Source of the DNA: Pseudorhodoplanes sp.
Lineage (GTDB): Bacteria > Pseudomonadota > Alphaproteobacteria > Rhizobiales > Xanthobacteraceae
DNA: 11,006 bases
NCBI GenBank assembly: GCA_008933495.1
Contig: WBUW01000054.1
Coordinates: 1-11,006, forward strand
Direction of reading: 5' to 3'
Below, piece after piece: positions 1-6,436 of this stretch (its first letter is position 1; each line of letters starts with the position of its first letter). A program made the position numbers and the translations under genes. Below the pieces are notes generated by a model. It did no database searches and had not been told where the DNA came from. It saw only the letters and a list, made by a program, of their open reading frames with translations.

Positions 1-583
1 GCATCAGACCGTCCTGATGCTCGGTCGCATCAATGTGGCGCGTCCCGAACAGCACCGCGAACGCCGCCATCGTGAGCGCCACCAGGAGCGAAATGTCGCC
101 GATCACCGGCATCGCGACCACGTTCATGCCCGAGCCGTGGACGAATATCGTTCCGACCGACGCCGACACGGCTTTGAGCTGCAAGGCGATATAGGGAATG
201 GTGCCGACGATCGCGATCAGCGCGACCGTCGCCGCCACCGCCTGCCGCTTGCCGTAGCGGGCGGCGATGAAATCGGCGATCGAGGTGATATTCTGTTCCT
301 TGGCCAGCCGGACGATGCGGACCAGCACGGGATAGCAAAGGCCGACCATCAGGACCGGGCCGAGATAGATCGTCAGGAAGTCGAAGCCGGTGCGCGAGGC
401 GAGCCCGACCGACCCGAAAAAGGTCCACGACGTACAATAGATCGCAAGGCAGAGCGGATAGATCAGCAGGCGGGAGCGCGAACCGCGGCCGATCTTGCGC
501 ACGCGGTCGCCGTAGCTCGCGATAACGAACAACAGCCCGATATATCCGAGCGCAATGAGGACGACGACCCAGCCTTGCAGCAT
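1..583 (-). CDS. Sensor histidine kinase with sodium:solute symporter (SSS) N-terminal domain, partial
   Basis: Reading the minus strand from the ATG at 583 gives an open frame to the window edge: 194 complete residues, with the C-terminal part missing. The protein starts with a membrane segment (about residues 5-23), then a short basic loop and at least four more hydrophobic stretches (about 38-60, 70-92, 114-136, 157-180). The motifs [14 protein letters not shown] (51-64), [14 protein letters not shown] (99-112) and [14 protein letters not shown] (179-192) match the symporter-like domain of CbrA-type kinases, in which an SSS/PutP-like transporter precedes PAS, HisKA, HATPase and often a receiver domain. 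Those signalling domains lie outside the window, so the kinase call rests on the N-terminus; a plain SSS permease is the alternative. The start is supported by AGGAA five bases upstream (589-593). The gene is divergent from mscL across 75 bases. It would act in the cytoplasmic membrane; its ligand is unknown. Confidence 0.8.
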   Translation of the reverse strand, partial: MLQGWVVVLIALGYIGLLFVIASYGDRVRKIGRGSRSRLLIYPLCLAIYCTSWTFFGSVGLASRTGFDFLTIYLGPVLMVGLCYPVLVRIVRLAKEQNITSIADFIAARYGKRQAVAATVALIAIVGTIPYIALQLKAVSASVGTIFVHGSGMNVVAMPVIGDISLLVALTMAAFAVLFGTRHIDATEHQDGLM

Positions 584-588
584 TATGG

Positions 589-593
589 TTCCT
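589..593 (-). promoter_or_regulatory. Ribosome binding site of the SSS-kinase gene
   Basis: The minus strand reads AGGAA followed by five bases (CCATA) and the ATG at 583. This fixes the start that gives the N-terminal hydrophobic segment typical of the family. Confidence 0.6.
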
Positions 594-621
594 GCGGCAG
601 TGTGAATTCTCCCGCCCGGAC

Positions 622-627
622 ATCATA
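622..627 (-). promoter_or_regulatory. Possible -10 element in the divergent kinase/mscL spacer
   Basis: The minus strand reads TATGAT here, five of six matches to a sigma-70 -10 box, about 39 bases before the kinase start codon. No good -35 hexamer is visible at 16-18 bases, so the element is only suggestive. No comparable box is evident in the mscL direction. All promoter signals for the two divergent genes must lie within 584-658 or in the neighbouring coding sequence. Confidence 0.2.
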
Positions 628-647
628 CACGTTTTGCCCGGACCAAG

Positions 648-653
648 AGGAGG
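648..653 (+). promoter_or_regulatory. Ribosome binding site of mscL
   Basis: AGGAGG, a full Shine-Dalgarno core, lies five bases before the ATG at 659. It fixes the mscL start well inside a longer open frame that runs from the left part of the window and is antisense to the kinase gene. Confidence 0.8.
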
Positions 654-658
654 CCCTG

Positions 659-1072
659 ATGCTCAAGGAATTCCGCGAATTTGCGATGAAAGGCAATGTC
701 GTCGACCTCGCCATCGGGGTGATCATCGGGGCGGCCTTCGGCAAGATCGTCGAATCCCTGGTCGGCGACATGGTCATGCCGGTATTCGGCGCCCTCACCG
801 GAGGGCTCGATTTTTCGAACTATTTCATCCCGCTTTCCGGCGCGGTGACCGCCGATTCGCTGGCCGAGGCCCGCAAACAGGGGGCGGTCCTGGCCTGGGG
901 CAGCTTCCTGACCATCGTCATCAATTTCGCGATCATCGCGGGCGCCCTGTTCATGGTGGTCAAGGGCATTAACCGGCTGAAGGCGCGGGAGGTCAAGAAG
1001 GAGGAGGCCAAGCCGGCCCCCCGCCAGGAAATGCTGCTCGCCGAAATCCGCGACCTGCTGGCGCGGAAGTGA
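659..1072 (+). CDS. mscL: Large-conductance mechanosensitive channel MscL
   Basis: This 137-residue protein is the usual MscL length. MscL is a homopentameric channel in the cytoplasmic membrane that opens under high membrane tension and releases solutes during hypo-osmotic shock. The N-terminal amphipathic helix and pore-lining TM1 are clear: [19 protein letters not shown] (residues 3-21) continuing as [16 protein letters not shown] (22-37), nearly identical in pattern to E. coli MscL. A periplasmic loop (about 50-76) follows, then TM2 (about 80-102) and a charged cytoplasmic tail ending in the conserved helix LLAEIRDLL (126-134). The ATG at 659 is chosen because it follows a strong Shine-Dalgarno and gives the canonical N-terminus. 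The aminotransferase begins only 13 bases after the stop, so the two are probably co-transcribed. Nothing is missing or unusual in the channel itself. Confidence 0.97.
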   Translation: MLKEFREFAMKGNVVDLAIGVIIGAAFGKIVESLVGDMVMPVFGALTGGLDFSNYFIPLSGAVTADSLAEARKQGAVLAWGSFLTIVINFAIIAGALFMVVKGINRLKAREVKKEEAKPAPRQEMLLAEIRDLLARK

Positions 1073-1085
1073 CCGCTTGCCGGCA

Positions 1086-2267
1086 ATGACCGGGAATGTC
1101 GCGCCGCTGATTAAGGCGTTGCGCGCGGAAGCGCGGGAGGCGCCCGAGAGCGGCATCGTCGAGGCGATGAATTACGGACGCGGGCGCGGCGCCATGGGCC
1201 TGTGGGCCGGCGAAGGCGATCTGCCGACCCCCGCCTTCATCGCCGAGGAAGCCGCGCGGGCGCTGGCCGCGGGCGAGACCTTCTATACCTGGCAACGCGG
1301 CCACCCGAAACTGCGCCAGGCGCTCGCCGACTATCACGACCGGCTGTACGACCGCGCGTTCGATCCGGAGGAGTTCTACGTCACCGGCTCCGGGATGCAG
1401 GCGATCCAGATCGCGCTCGCCATGACAACTGGCGCCGGCACCGAAATGATCATCCCGACGCCGGCCTGGCCGAACGCCGCCGCGGCCTGCGGGGTCGCCG
1501 GCGCGCGGCCCGTCTGCGTGCCGATGATGTTCGGCAATGACGGCTGGTCGCTCGATCTCGACCGGCTCTCGGCGGCGATGACGCCGCGCACGCGCGCCTT
1601 GTTCGTGGTAACGCCGTCCAACCCGACCGGCTGGACGGCGACACGCCAGGAACTGATGGCGCTGCTTGCGCTCGCCCGCGCGCACGGACTCTGGATCATC
1701 GCCGACGAGACCTATGCGCGCTTCTGGTACGGCGAAGGTCCGCGAGCGCCGTCCTTCTTCGACATCATGAACCCGGACGACCGGATCATTTTTGTCAACA
1801 CTTTCTCCAAAAACTGGGCGATGACCGGCTGGCGCATGGGCTGGATCGCGGTCCATCCCTCGCTCGGGCAGGCGGTCGAGAATCTCATCCAGTATTCGAC
1901 CTCGGGCGTCGCCCAGTTCATGCAGCGGGCGGGCATCGTCGCGCTCGAACAGGGCGAACCGTTCATCGCGCAGCAGATCGCGCGTGCAAGGCAAAGCCGC
2001 GACCTCATCTGCGAGGCGCTGGCGCGCACCGGGCGCTGCCGCTTCGCAAAGCCGATGGGCGCGTTCTACGTGTTCTTCAAGGTCGATGGCGAAACCGACA
2101 CGCGCCGCCTCGTGTTCCGCCTGATCGACCAGGCGCAGGTCGGGCTCGCGCCGGGCAGCGCCTTCGGACCCGGCGGCGAGGAATTCGTGCGGTTGTGCTT
2201 CGCGCGCGATCCGGCGCAGATCAGGGATGCCGGCGAACGGATCGCAGCCGTTCTGCAGAAAGGCTGA
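1086..2267 (+). CDS. Pyridoxal-phosphate-dependent aminotransferase, class I/II (fold type I)
   Basis: The 393-residue protein (ATG at 1086) transfers an amino group between an amino acid and a 2-oxo acid using PLP in the cytoplasm. Visible landmarks are TGSGMQAIQIAL (100-111, cofactor phosphate loop), PSNPTGW (177-183, the conserved Asn and Pro), IIADETY (204-210, Asp contacting the PLP ring nitrogen and Tyr the ring oxygen) and NTFSKNWAMTGWRMGW (238-253). In the last, Lys242 is the Schiff-base lysine and Arg250 a phosphate ligand. Arg369 in FVRLCFA is the expected binder of the substrate carboxylate. The set matches aspartate-aminotransferase-like subgroup I enzymes, but the substrate cannot be read from sequence. 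An in-frame TTG at 1077 is an alternative start: GGAAG at 1065-1069 is seven bases from it but sixteen from the ATG, adding three residues (MPA). The gene follows mscL closely, suggesting shared transcription without an obvious functional link. Confidence 0.93.
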   Translation: MTGNVAPLIKALRAEAREAPESGIVEAMNYGRGRGAMGLWAGEGDLPTPAFIAEEAARALAAGETFYTWQRGHPKLRQALADYHDRLYDRAFDPEEFYVTGSGMQAIQIALAMTTGAGTEMIIPTPAWPNAAAACGVAGARPVCVPMMFGNDGWSLDLDRLSAAMTPRTRALFVVTPSNPTGWTATRQELMALLALARAHGLWIIADETYARFWYGEGPRAPSFFDIMNPDDRIIFVNTFSKNWAMTGWRMGWIAVHPSLGQAVENLIQYSTSGVAQFMQRAGIVALEQGEPFIAQQIARARQSRDLICEALARTGRCRFAKPMGAFYVFFKVDGETDTRRLVFRLIDQAQVGLAPGSAFGPGGEEFVRLCFARDPAQIRDAGERIAAVLQKG

Positions 2268-2292
2268 CTGCCCGAATGCGCAGTGCCGATTC

Positions 2293-2302
2293 GCGCATGC
2301 GC
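2293..2302. repeat. Perfect 10-bp palindrome GCGCATGCGC
   Basis: A self-complementary 10-mer lies in the convergent spacer, 25 bases after the aminotransferase stop. A related ATGCGCA occurs at 2276-2282. With no loop it is not a terminator by itself. It could be a protein site or chance in GC-rich DNA. Confidence 0.25.
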
Positions 2303-2337
2303 ACTCAAATCACGGTGCGGATTTCGGTTCGTTCAAA

Positions 2338-2382
2338 CCTCGCTCCTCCGGGCTACGGCTGTCCGCCGCATCGGGGAGAGGG
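2338..2382 (-). terminator. Possible hairpin terminator downstream of the fadB-like gene
   Basis: The left arm CCTCGCTCCTCCG (2338-2350) pairs imperfectly with CGGGGAGAGGG (2372-2382), with one bulge and one G-T pair. The intervening 2351-2371 contains a smaller CGG...CCG stem. Read on the minus strand, it starts four bases after the fadB-like stop and is followed by TTTG, a very short T run. It may end transcription from the beta-oxidation operon, and as a hairpin may also stop the converging aminotransferase transcript. The imperfect stem and weak T tract keep confidence low. Confidence 0.3.
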
Positions 2383-2385
2383 ACT

Positions 2386-4596
2386 CTAAGCCGCCGCGCG
2401 GCGGCGCTCCGGCGCGAAGCGGCCGTAGAAGGTCTCGCTCTTGCTGGCGAGATCGAGCAGGAGCGGCGAAGGCGCAAACCGCTCGCCGCAGGAGCGCGCC
2501 AGCTCTTCGCACAGCGCGACAAAGCGCCCGGCGCCCATCGTGTCGATGTAGGACAGCGTACCGCCGGAAAACGGCGCAAAACCGAATCCGAGGATCGATC
2601 CGACATCGGCCTCGCGCACGTCGGTCAGCACGCCCTCCTCGAAGCAGCGCGCGGTTTCCAGCGCCTGCACCGCGAGCAGGCGGTCCTTCAATTGCCCCAC
2701 ATCGATGCGGTCAGGATCGAGCCGGGTCTTCTGCAGATCGGCAAGGCCGGGCCACAGCCGTTTCGGTCCCTTGTCCGGATAATCGTAGAAGCCCTTGCCG
2801 TTCTTGCGTCCGAGCCGCCCGAGCTTGTCGACCATCTCCGACAACAGCGCCTTCTGGCGCGCATCGATGGCGGCGGCACCGAGATCGGCTTCGGTGGCCT
2901 TGAGGATTTTCCAGGCGAGATCGACGGCGACTTCGTCGTTGAGCGACAGCGGTCCGACCGGCATGCCGGCCATGCGCCCGACATTCTCGATCATCGCCGC
3001 CGGCACGCCTTCGGTCAGCATCAGGTGGCCTTCGCGGATATAGGTGCCGACCACGCGCGAGGTATAGAAGCCGCGGCTGTCGTTGACCACGATCGGGGTC
3101 TTGCGGATGGCGCGCACGAAATCGAGCGCGATGGCGAGCGCCCGCTCGCCGGTCTTCTTGCCGAGAATGATTTCGACCAGCATCATCTTGTCGACCGGCG
3201 AAAAGAAATGGATGCCGACGAAGTTCGCCGGGTCTTTCGCCGTTTCCGCCAGCGAGGTGATCGGCAGCGTCGAGGTGTTGGAGCCGAACACCGCCGCCGG
3301 CAGCACGGCCTGCGCCCTGGCGGTCGCCTCCGCTTTCACCGCCCGGTCCTCGAACACCGCTTCGACCACGAGGTCGCAGCCGGCAAGCGCGGCATAGTCG
3401 GCCGATGGCGTGATGCGCGCGAGCAGCGCGTCGCGGTCGGCGGTCGCGGCGCGGCCCTTGTTGATCTGGTTGGTGATCAGCTTGTGGGCATGCGCCTTGC
3501 CCTTGTCGGCGGACGGCTGGTCGCGGTCGATCAGCACCACCTCGAGACCGGCCTGCGCGCTGACATAGGCGATACCGGCGCCCATGAAGCCGGCACCCAG
3601 GATGCCGACCTTCTTCAGCTTCACCGGCGGCACGCTCGCCGGCCGCCGCGCGCCCTTGTTCAGTTCCTGCATCGAGACGAACAGCGTGCGCGTCATGGCG
3701 GCGGCTTCCGGCGAGCGCAGGATTTTGGCGAAGTGGCGCGATTCCACGCGCAGCGCGATATCCATCGGAAGCTGCAGGCCCTCGAACACGGTCTGCATGA
3801 TCGCGCGCGCGGCCGGATAATTGTCGTAGGTCTCACGCCGGTAGATCGCGTTGGCGGGCGGGAACACCATCATGCCGGCTTTCGAAAAGACCGGTCCGCC
3901 CGGCAGCTTGAAGCCTTCCTGATCCCAGGGCGCGACCGGCTTGCCGCCGGCCTTGATCCAGGCTTTCGCCGCGTCGACGAGGTCGGCCGCCGGCACCATG
4001 TTTTCGACGAGCTTCATGGCCCGGGCGCGGTTCAGGCGAAGCTGGTCGCCCTTGAGCATCATCTGCAGCGCATCGGCCGGTTGCATCATGCGCGCGATGC
4101 GCTGCGTGCCGCCGGCGCCCGGAAACAGCCCGATCTTGATTTCCGGCAGGCCGAGCCGCGTCTTCGGATTGTCGGCGGCGACGCGGTGATGACAGGCCAG
4201 GCACAATTCGAACCCACCACCGAGCGCGGTGCCGTTGATGGCCGCCACCCAGGGCTTGCCGCAGGTCTCGATGCGCCGGTAGAGCAGCGAGAGCTTGCGG
4301 CTTTCCTCGAACAGGACGGTCGCTGCCGCCTCCTCGCCCTGGCTGCGCTCCATATCGGCAAAGGCGCGCATCAGCCGCTCCAGGAGACCGAGATCGGCGC
4401 CGGCGCAGAACGTCTCCTTGCCGGAGGTGATGACCGCGCCCTTGATCGCGGCATCGCCGGCGACCTTTTCGACGATGGCGGACAATTCCTCGATCACCGT
4501 CAGGTCGATCACGTTCATCGACCGCTCGGGCGTGTCCCAGGTCACGAGCGCGATGCCGTCGGCGTCGATGTCGAGCCTGAAATTGGTGTAGGTCAT
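2386..4596 (-). CDS. FadB/FadJ-like fatty-acid oxidation protein: enoyl-CoA hydratase / 3-hydroxyacyl-CoA dehydrogenase
   Basis: This 736-residue two-domain enzyme hydrates trans-2-enoyl-CoA and oxidises the resulting 3-hydroxyacyl-CoA with NAD, steps two and three of beta-oxidation. Residues 1 to about 300 are a crotonase domain: FCAGADL (63-69, oxyanion region), NGTALGGGFELCLACH (121-136) and LPEIKIGLFPGAGGTQR (150-166). Glu130 and Glu152 fit the two catalytic glutamates of FadB. Residues about 328-510 are the NAD-binding domain with GILGAGFMGAGIA (331-343) and the active-site GIHFFSPVDK (461-470, His463). Residues 510-610 and 630-730 are the paired C-terminal helical domains. Length matches FadB and FadJ (about 715-730). 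All key residues are present. It is the last gene of the cupin/thiolase run, 15 bases after the cupin stop, with only a G-rich stretch as a weak ribosome site, so its translation may depend on upstream reading. FadB versus FadJ, and the preferred chain length, cannot be decided. Confidence 0.95.
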   Translation of the reverse strand: MTYTNFRLDIDADGIALVTWDTPERSMNVIDLTVIEELSAIVEKVAGDAAIKGAVITSGKETFCAGADLGLLERLMRAFADMERSQGEEAAATVLFEESRKLSLLYRRIETCGKPWVAAINGTALGGGFELCLACHHRVAADNPKTRLGLPEIKIGLFPGAGGTQRIARMMQPADALQMMLKGDQLRLNRARAMKLVENMVPAADLVDAAKAWIKAGGKPVAPWDQEGFKLPGGPVFSKAGMMVFPPANAIYRRETYDNYPAARAIMQTVFEGLQLPMDIALRVESRHFAKILRSPEAAAMTRTLFVSMQELNKGARRPASVPPVKLKKVGILGAGFMGAGIAYVSAQAGLEVVLIDRDQPSADKGKAHAHKLITNQINKGRAATADRDALLARITPSADYAALAGCDLVVEAVFEDRAVKAEATARAQAVLPAAVFGSNTSTLPITSLAETAKDPANFVGIHFFSPVDKMMLVEIILGKKTGERALAIALDFVRAIRKTPIVVNDSRGFYTSRVVGTYIREGHLMLTEGVPAAMIENVGRMAGMPVGPLSLNDEVAVDLAWKILKATEADLGAAAIDARQKALLSEMVDKLGRLGRKNGKGFYDYPDKGPKRLWPGLADLQKTRLDPDRIDVGQLKDRLLAVQALETARCFEEGVLTDVREADVGSILGFGFAPFSGGTLSYIDTMGAGRFVALCEELARSCGERFAPSPLLLDLASKSETFYGRFAPERRRAAA

Positions 4597-4611
4597 GGCG
4601 CTGGGCCCCCG

Positions 4612-5082
4612 TCAGCGTTGCTCGGGATAGGGTTCACCGGATAAATGGCAGAAACGCGCGCTCTTGCCGGCGCGCTCGAATATCAGGTCGGCGCCGGGAT
4701 AATGCGCGCGTTCGCTCGCCGCGCGCGTGCCGACTTCCAGCACCACGGCGTCGCGGTCCGCGCGATTGACGAGGCAGTGGCCGTCGGGAACGCCGGCCTT
4801 GAAGCCGGCCGCCTCGCCCGCGCGCAGGACGGTCTCGCCCTCGTCCTCGATCAGCGCCACCTCGCCTTCGAGCACATAGACGAACTCGTCCTCCTGCTCG
4901 TGCCAGTGGCGCAGCGATGAGGCCGCGCCCGGCTTCAGGCGCGTGAGGTTGACGCCGAACTGGGTGAGGCCCGCGACATTGCCGAGCGCGGTCTTCTCGC
5001 GGCCCCTGGTGGCATCCGCAAATTCGCCCGGATAAACGGTGGACGTTCGCACGACCGCCTTCGACATGTCGATTTTCGGCAT
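4612..5082 (-). CDS. Small single-domain cupin protein (COG3837-like)
   Basis: The 156-residue protein folds as one cupin beta-barrel. Motif 1 is HWHEQEDEFVYVLEG (59-73), matching HxH(x)4E(x)6G with metal ligands His59, His61 and Glu66. Motif 2 is GFKAGVPDGHCLVN (93-106), where His102 can serve as the fourth ligand; the Pro-x-Gly-His spacing is shorter than the textbook motif but is usual in this family, where GHH is common and GHC is seen here. The C-terminal stretch YPGADLIF and SGEPYP are also family hallmarks. A metal-binding site is therefore likely, but the reaction, if any, is unknown. The ATG at 5082 is chosen because AAGAAG lies eight bases upstream and it starts 13 bases after the thiolase stop. 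An ATG at 5109 would add nine residues and overlap the thiolase gene. Its tight position between fadA-like and fadB-like genes implies co-expression with beta-oxidation. Confidence 0.88.
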   Translation of the reverse strand: MPKIDMSKAVVRTSTVYPGEFADATRGREKTALGNVAGLTQFGVNLTRLKPGAASSLRHWHEQEDEFVYVLEGEVALIEDEGETVLRAGEAAGFKAGVPDGHCLVNRADRDAVVLEVGTRAASERAHYPGADLIFERAGKSARFCHLSGEPYPEQR

Positions 5083-5090
5083 CGATGCGT

Positions 5091-5096
5091 CTTCTT
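5091..5096 (-). promoter_or_regulatory. Ribosome binding site of the cupin gene
   Basis: The minus strand reads AAGAAG, eight bases before the ATG at 5082 and touching the thiolase stop codon (5098-5096). It favours 5082 over the in-frame ATG at 5109. Confidence 0.45.
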
Positions 5097-6304
5097 CACA
5101 CGCGTTCAATGATGGTCGCCGTGCCCATGCCGGCGCCGATGCACAGCGTCACGAGCGCGGTATTGAGATTGCGCCGCTCCAGTTCGTCGAGCGCGGTACC
5201 CAGGATCATCGCCCCGGTCGCGCCCAGCGGATGGCCGAGCGCGATCGCCCCGCCGTTGACGTTGATTTTCGACATGTCGATATCCATCGCCTGCATGAAG
5301 CGCAGCACGACCGAGGCGAACGCCTCGTTGATCTCGATCAGATCGATGTCATTGAGCGTCATGCCGGCGCGCCTGAGCACCTTGTGGGTGACGTCAATCG
5401 GCCCGGTCAGCATCATCGCCGGCTCCGAGCCGATATTGGCGAAAGCGCGGACTTTGGCGCGCGGCTTCAGCCCGGCTTTCTTGCCGGCCTCGGCATTGCC
5501 GAGCAGCACCGCCGCCGCGCCGTCGACGATGCCCGACGAATTGCCGGCATGATGCACATGATTGATGGCCTCGACTTCCGGATGCTTCTGGATCGCGACC
5601 GCGTCGAACCCGCCAAGCTCGCCCATCTGCACGAAAGACGGCTGCAACTGCCCGAGCGACTGCATGGTAGTGGTCGGCCGCATGTGTTCGTCCCTGGCGA
5701 GGATCGTAATGCCGTTCACGTCCTTCACCGGCAGCACCGACTTCGAAAACCGCCCGGCCTCCCAGGCCGCCGCCGCGCGCTTCTGGCTTTCGACCGCAAA
5801 AGCGTCGACGTCGGCGCGCGAGAAGCCGTACTTGGTCGCGATCAGGTCGGCGGAGATGCCCTGCGGCATGAAATAGGACGGCAGCGCAATCATCGGGTCG
5901 ATCGGCCAGGCGCCGCCGGACGAGCCGATGCCGACGCGGCTCATCGATTCGACGCCGCCGCCGACCGTCATGTCATGCTGGCCGGACATGATCCCGGCGG
6001 CCGCGAAATTCACCGAATCGAGACCGGAAGCGCAGAAGCGGTTGATCTGCACGCCCGGCACGCCTTCGCCATAGCCGGCGCAGATCGCCGCCATGCGCGG
6101 AATGTCGCCGCCGGCCTCGCCGACCGGATCGACGATGCCCATGACCACGTCGTCGACCATGGCGGTGTCGAGCTTGTTGCGCTCCTTGATGCCTTTAAGT
6201 ACCTGCGTCGCCAGATTGAGCGTCGTCACCTCGTGCAGCGCGCCGTCTTTCTTGCCGCGCCCGCGCGGGGTGCGCACGGCATCGTAGATATAGGCTTCGG
6301 GCAT
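5096..6304 (-). CDS. Thiolase (acetyl-CoA acyltransferase), FadA-like
   Basis: The 402-residue enzyme cleaves 3-ketoacyl-CoA with CoA to release acetyl-CoA, the last beta-oxidation step. All three thiolase signatures are present: the acyl-accepting cysteine in NRFCASGLDS (88-97, Cys91), NEAFA (326-330), and the C-terminal GGAIALGHPLGATGA (351-365, His358) with LCIGAGMGTA (387-396, Cys388, the base). HHAGNSSGIVDGAA (251-264) is the expected substrate-loop region. Length and residue spacing agree with FadA-type degradative thiolases rather than a truncated paralogue. The start at 6304 is preceded by AAGGAG six bases away. It heads a tightly spaced run with the cupin and the FadB-like gene, and FadA and FadB homologues usually form an alpha2-beta2 complex, so a complex with that protein is likely. 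A biosynthetic acetoacetyl-CoA thiolase is the main alternative; the context argues against it. Confidence 0.95.
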   Translation of the reverse strand: MPEAYIYDAVRTPRGRGKKDGALHEVTTLNLATQVLKGIKERNKLDTAMVDDVVMGIVDPVGEAGGDIPRMAAICAGYGEGVPGVQINRFCASGLDSVNFAAAGIMSGQHDMTVGGGVESMSRVGIGSSGGAWPIDPMIALPSYFMPQGISADLIATKYGFSRADVDAFAVESQKRAAAAWEAGRFSKSVLPVKDVNGITILARDEHMRPTTTMQSLGQLQPSFVQMGELGGFDAVAIQKHPEVEAINHVHHAGNSSGIVDGAAAVLLGNAEAGKKAGLKPRAKVRAFANIGSEPAMMLTGPIDVTHKVLRRAGMTLNDIDLIEINEAFASVVLRFMQAMDIDMSKINVNGGAIALGHPLGATGAMILGTALDELERRNLNTALVTLCIGAGMGTATIIERV

Positions 6305-6310
6305 CGGCCT

Positions 6311-6316
6311 CTCCTT
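6311..6316 (-). promoter_or_regulatory. Ribosome binding site of the thiolase gene
   Basis: The minus strand reads AAGGAG followed by six bases and the ATG at 6304, the strongest Shine-Dalgarno of the beta-oxidation cluster. A palindromic element (6321-6360) ends five bases upstream of it, and the paired stem itself begins nine bases upstream. Confidence 0.75.
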
Positions 6317-6320
6317 TTAT

Positions 6321-6360
6321 CGTCATTCCGGCCGCGCGCGAAAGCGCGAGAGCCGGAATC
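6321..6360 (+). repeat. REP-like palindromic element, forward orientation (unit 1)
   Basis: The outer arms ATTCCGGC (6325-6332) and GCCGGAAT (6352-6359) are perfectly complementary. Inside them CGCGC (6335-6339) pairs with GCGCG (6344-6348) around a GAAA loop. The head GTCATTCCGGCC and tail GAGAGCCGGAATC recur with few changes in unit 4 (7771-7810), so this is a repeated element rather than a single hairpin. It lies in the acyl-CoA dehydrogenase/thiolase spacer. Confidence 0.75.
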
Positions 6361-6382
6361 GATAGCCGCCATCGTGGCCAGA

Positions 6383-6427
6383 GGTCCCGGCTCGCGCGGC
6401 CCTTTCGGCTCGCTTGGCCGGAACGAC
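6383..6427 (-). repeat. REP-like palindromic element, reverse orientation (unit 2)
   Basis: The sequence begins GGTCCCGGCTC and ends GGCCGGAACGAC, the reverse-complement order of units 1 and 4. CCGGC (6387-6391) pairs with GCCGG (6417-6421). The centre is longer and less regular than in the other units. Together with unit 1 it makes an inverted pair separated by 22 bases, filling most of the 132-base spacer downstream of the dehydrogenase gene. Confidence 0.65.
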
Positions 6428-6436
6428 TGCGTTCTC

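Noticed and set aside
30..626. A 198-codon minus-strand frame at the left edge.
   Set aside because: It is a shadow in a different frame of the symporter-domain gene at 1-583, with an Arg/Pro-rich translation and no membrane segments, whereas the chosen frame reads as a clear SSS domain.
17..658. An upstream extension of the mscL frame.
   Set aside because: The extension is antisense to the kinase gene and unlike any MscL. The strong Shine-Dalgarno at 648-653 fixes the start at 659.
2227..4644. An 805-codon plus-strand open frame antisense to the FadB-like gene.
   Set aside because: It has the same Arg/His/Asp-rich composition without motifs, and it begins inside the aminotransferase gene. 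The minus-strand frame has both crotonase glutamates and the NAD-binding and active-site motifs.
5083..5109. An earlier cupin start at 5109 adding nine residues.
   Set aside because: It would overlap the thiolase coding end. The ATG at 5082 has a better-spaced ribosome site and the family-like start MPKIDMSKA.
6321..6427. Reading the paired palindromes as a CRISPR array or as terminal repeats of an insertion sequence.
   Set aside because: There are only two units per site, inverted rather than direct, with no uniform spacers, no transposase and no target-site duplication that I can see.
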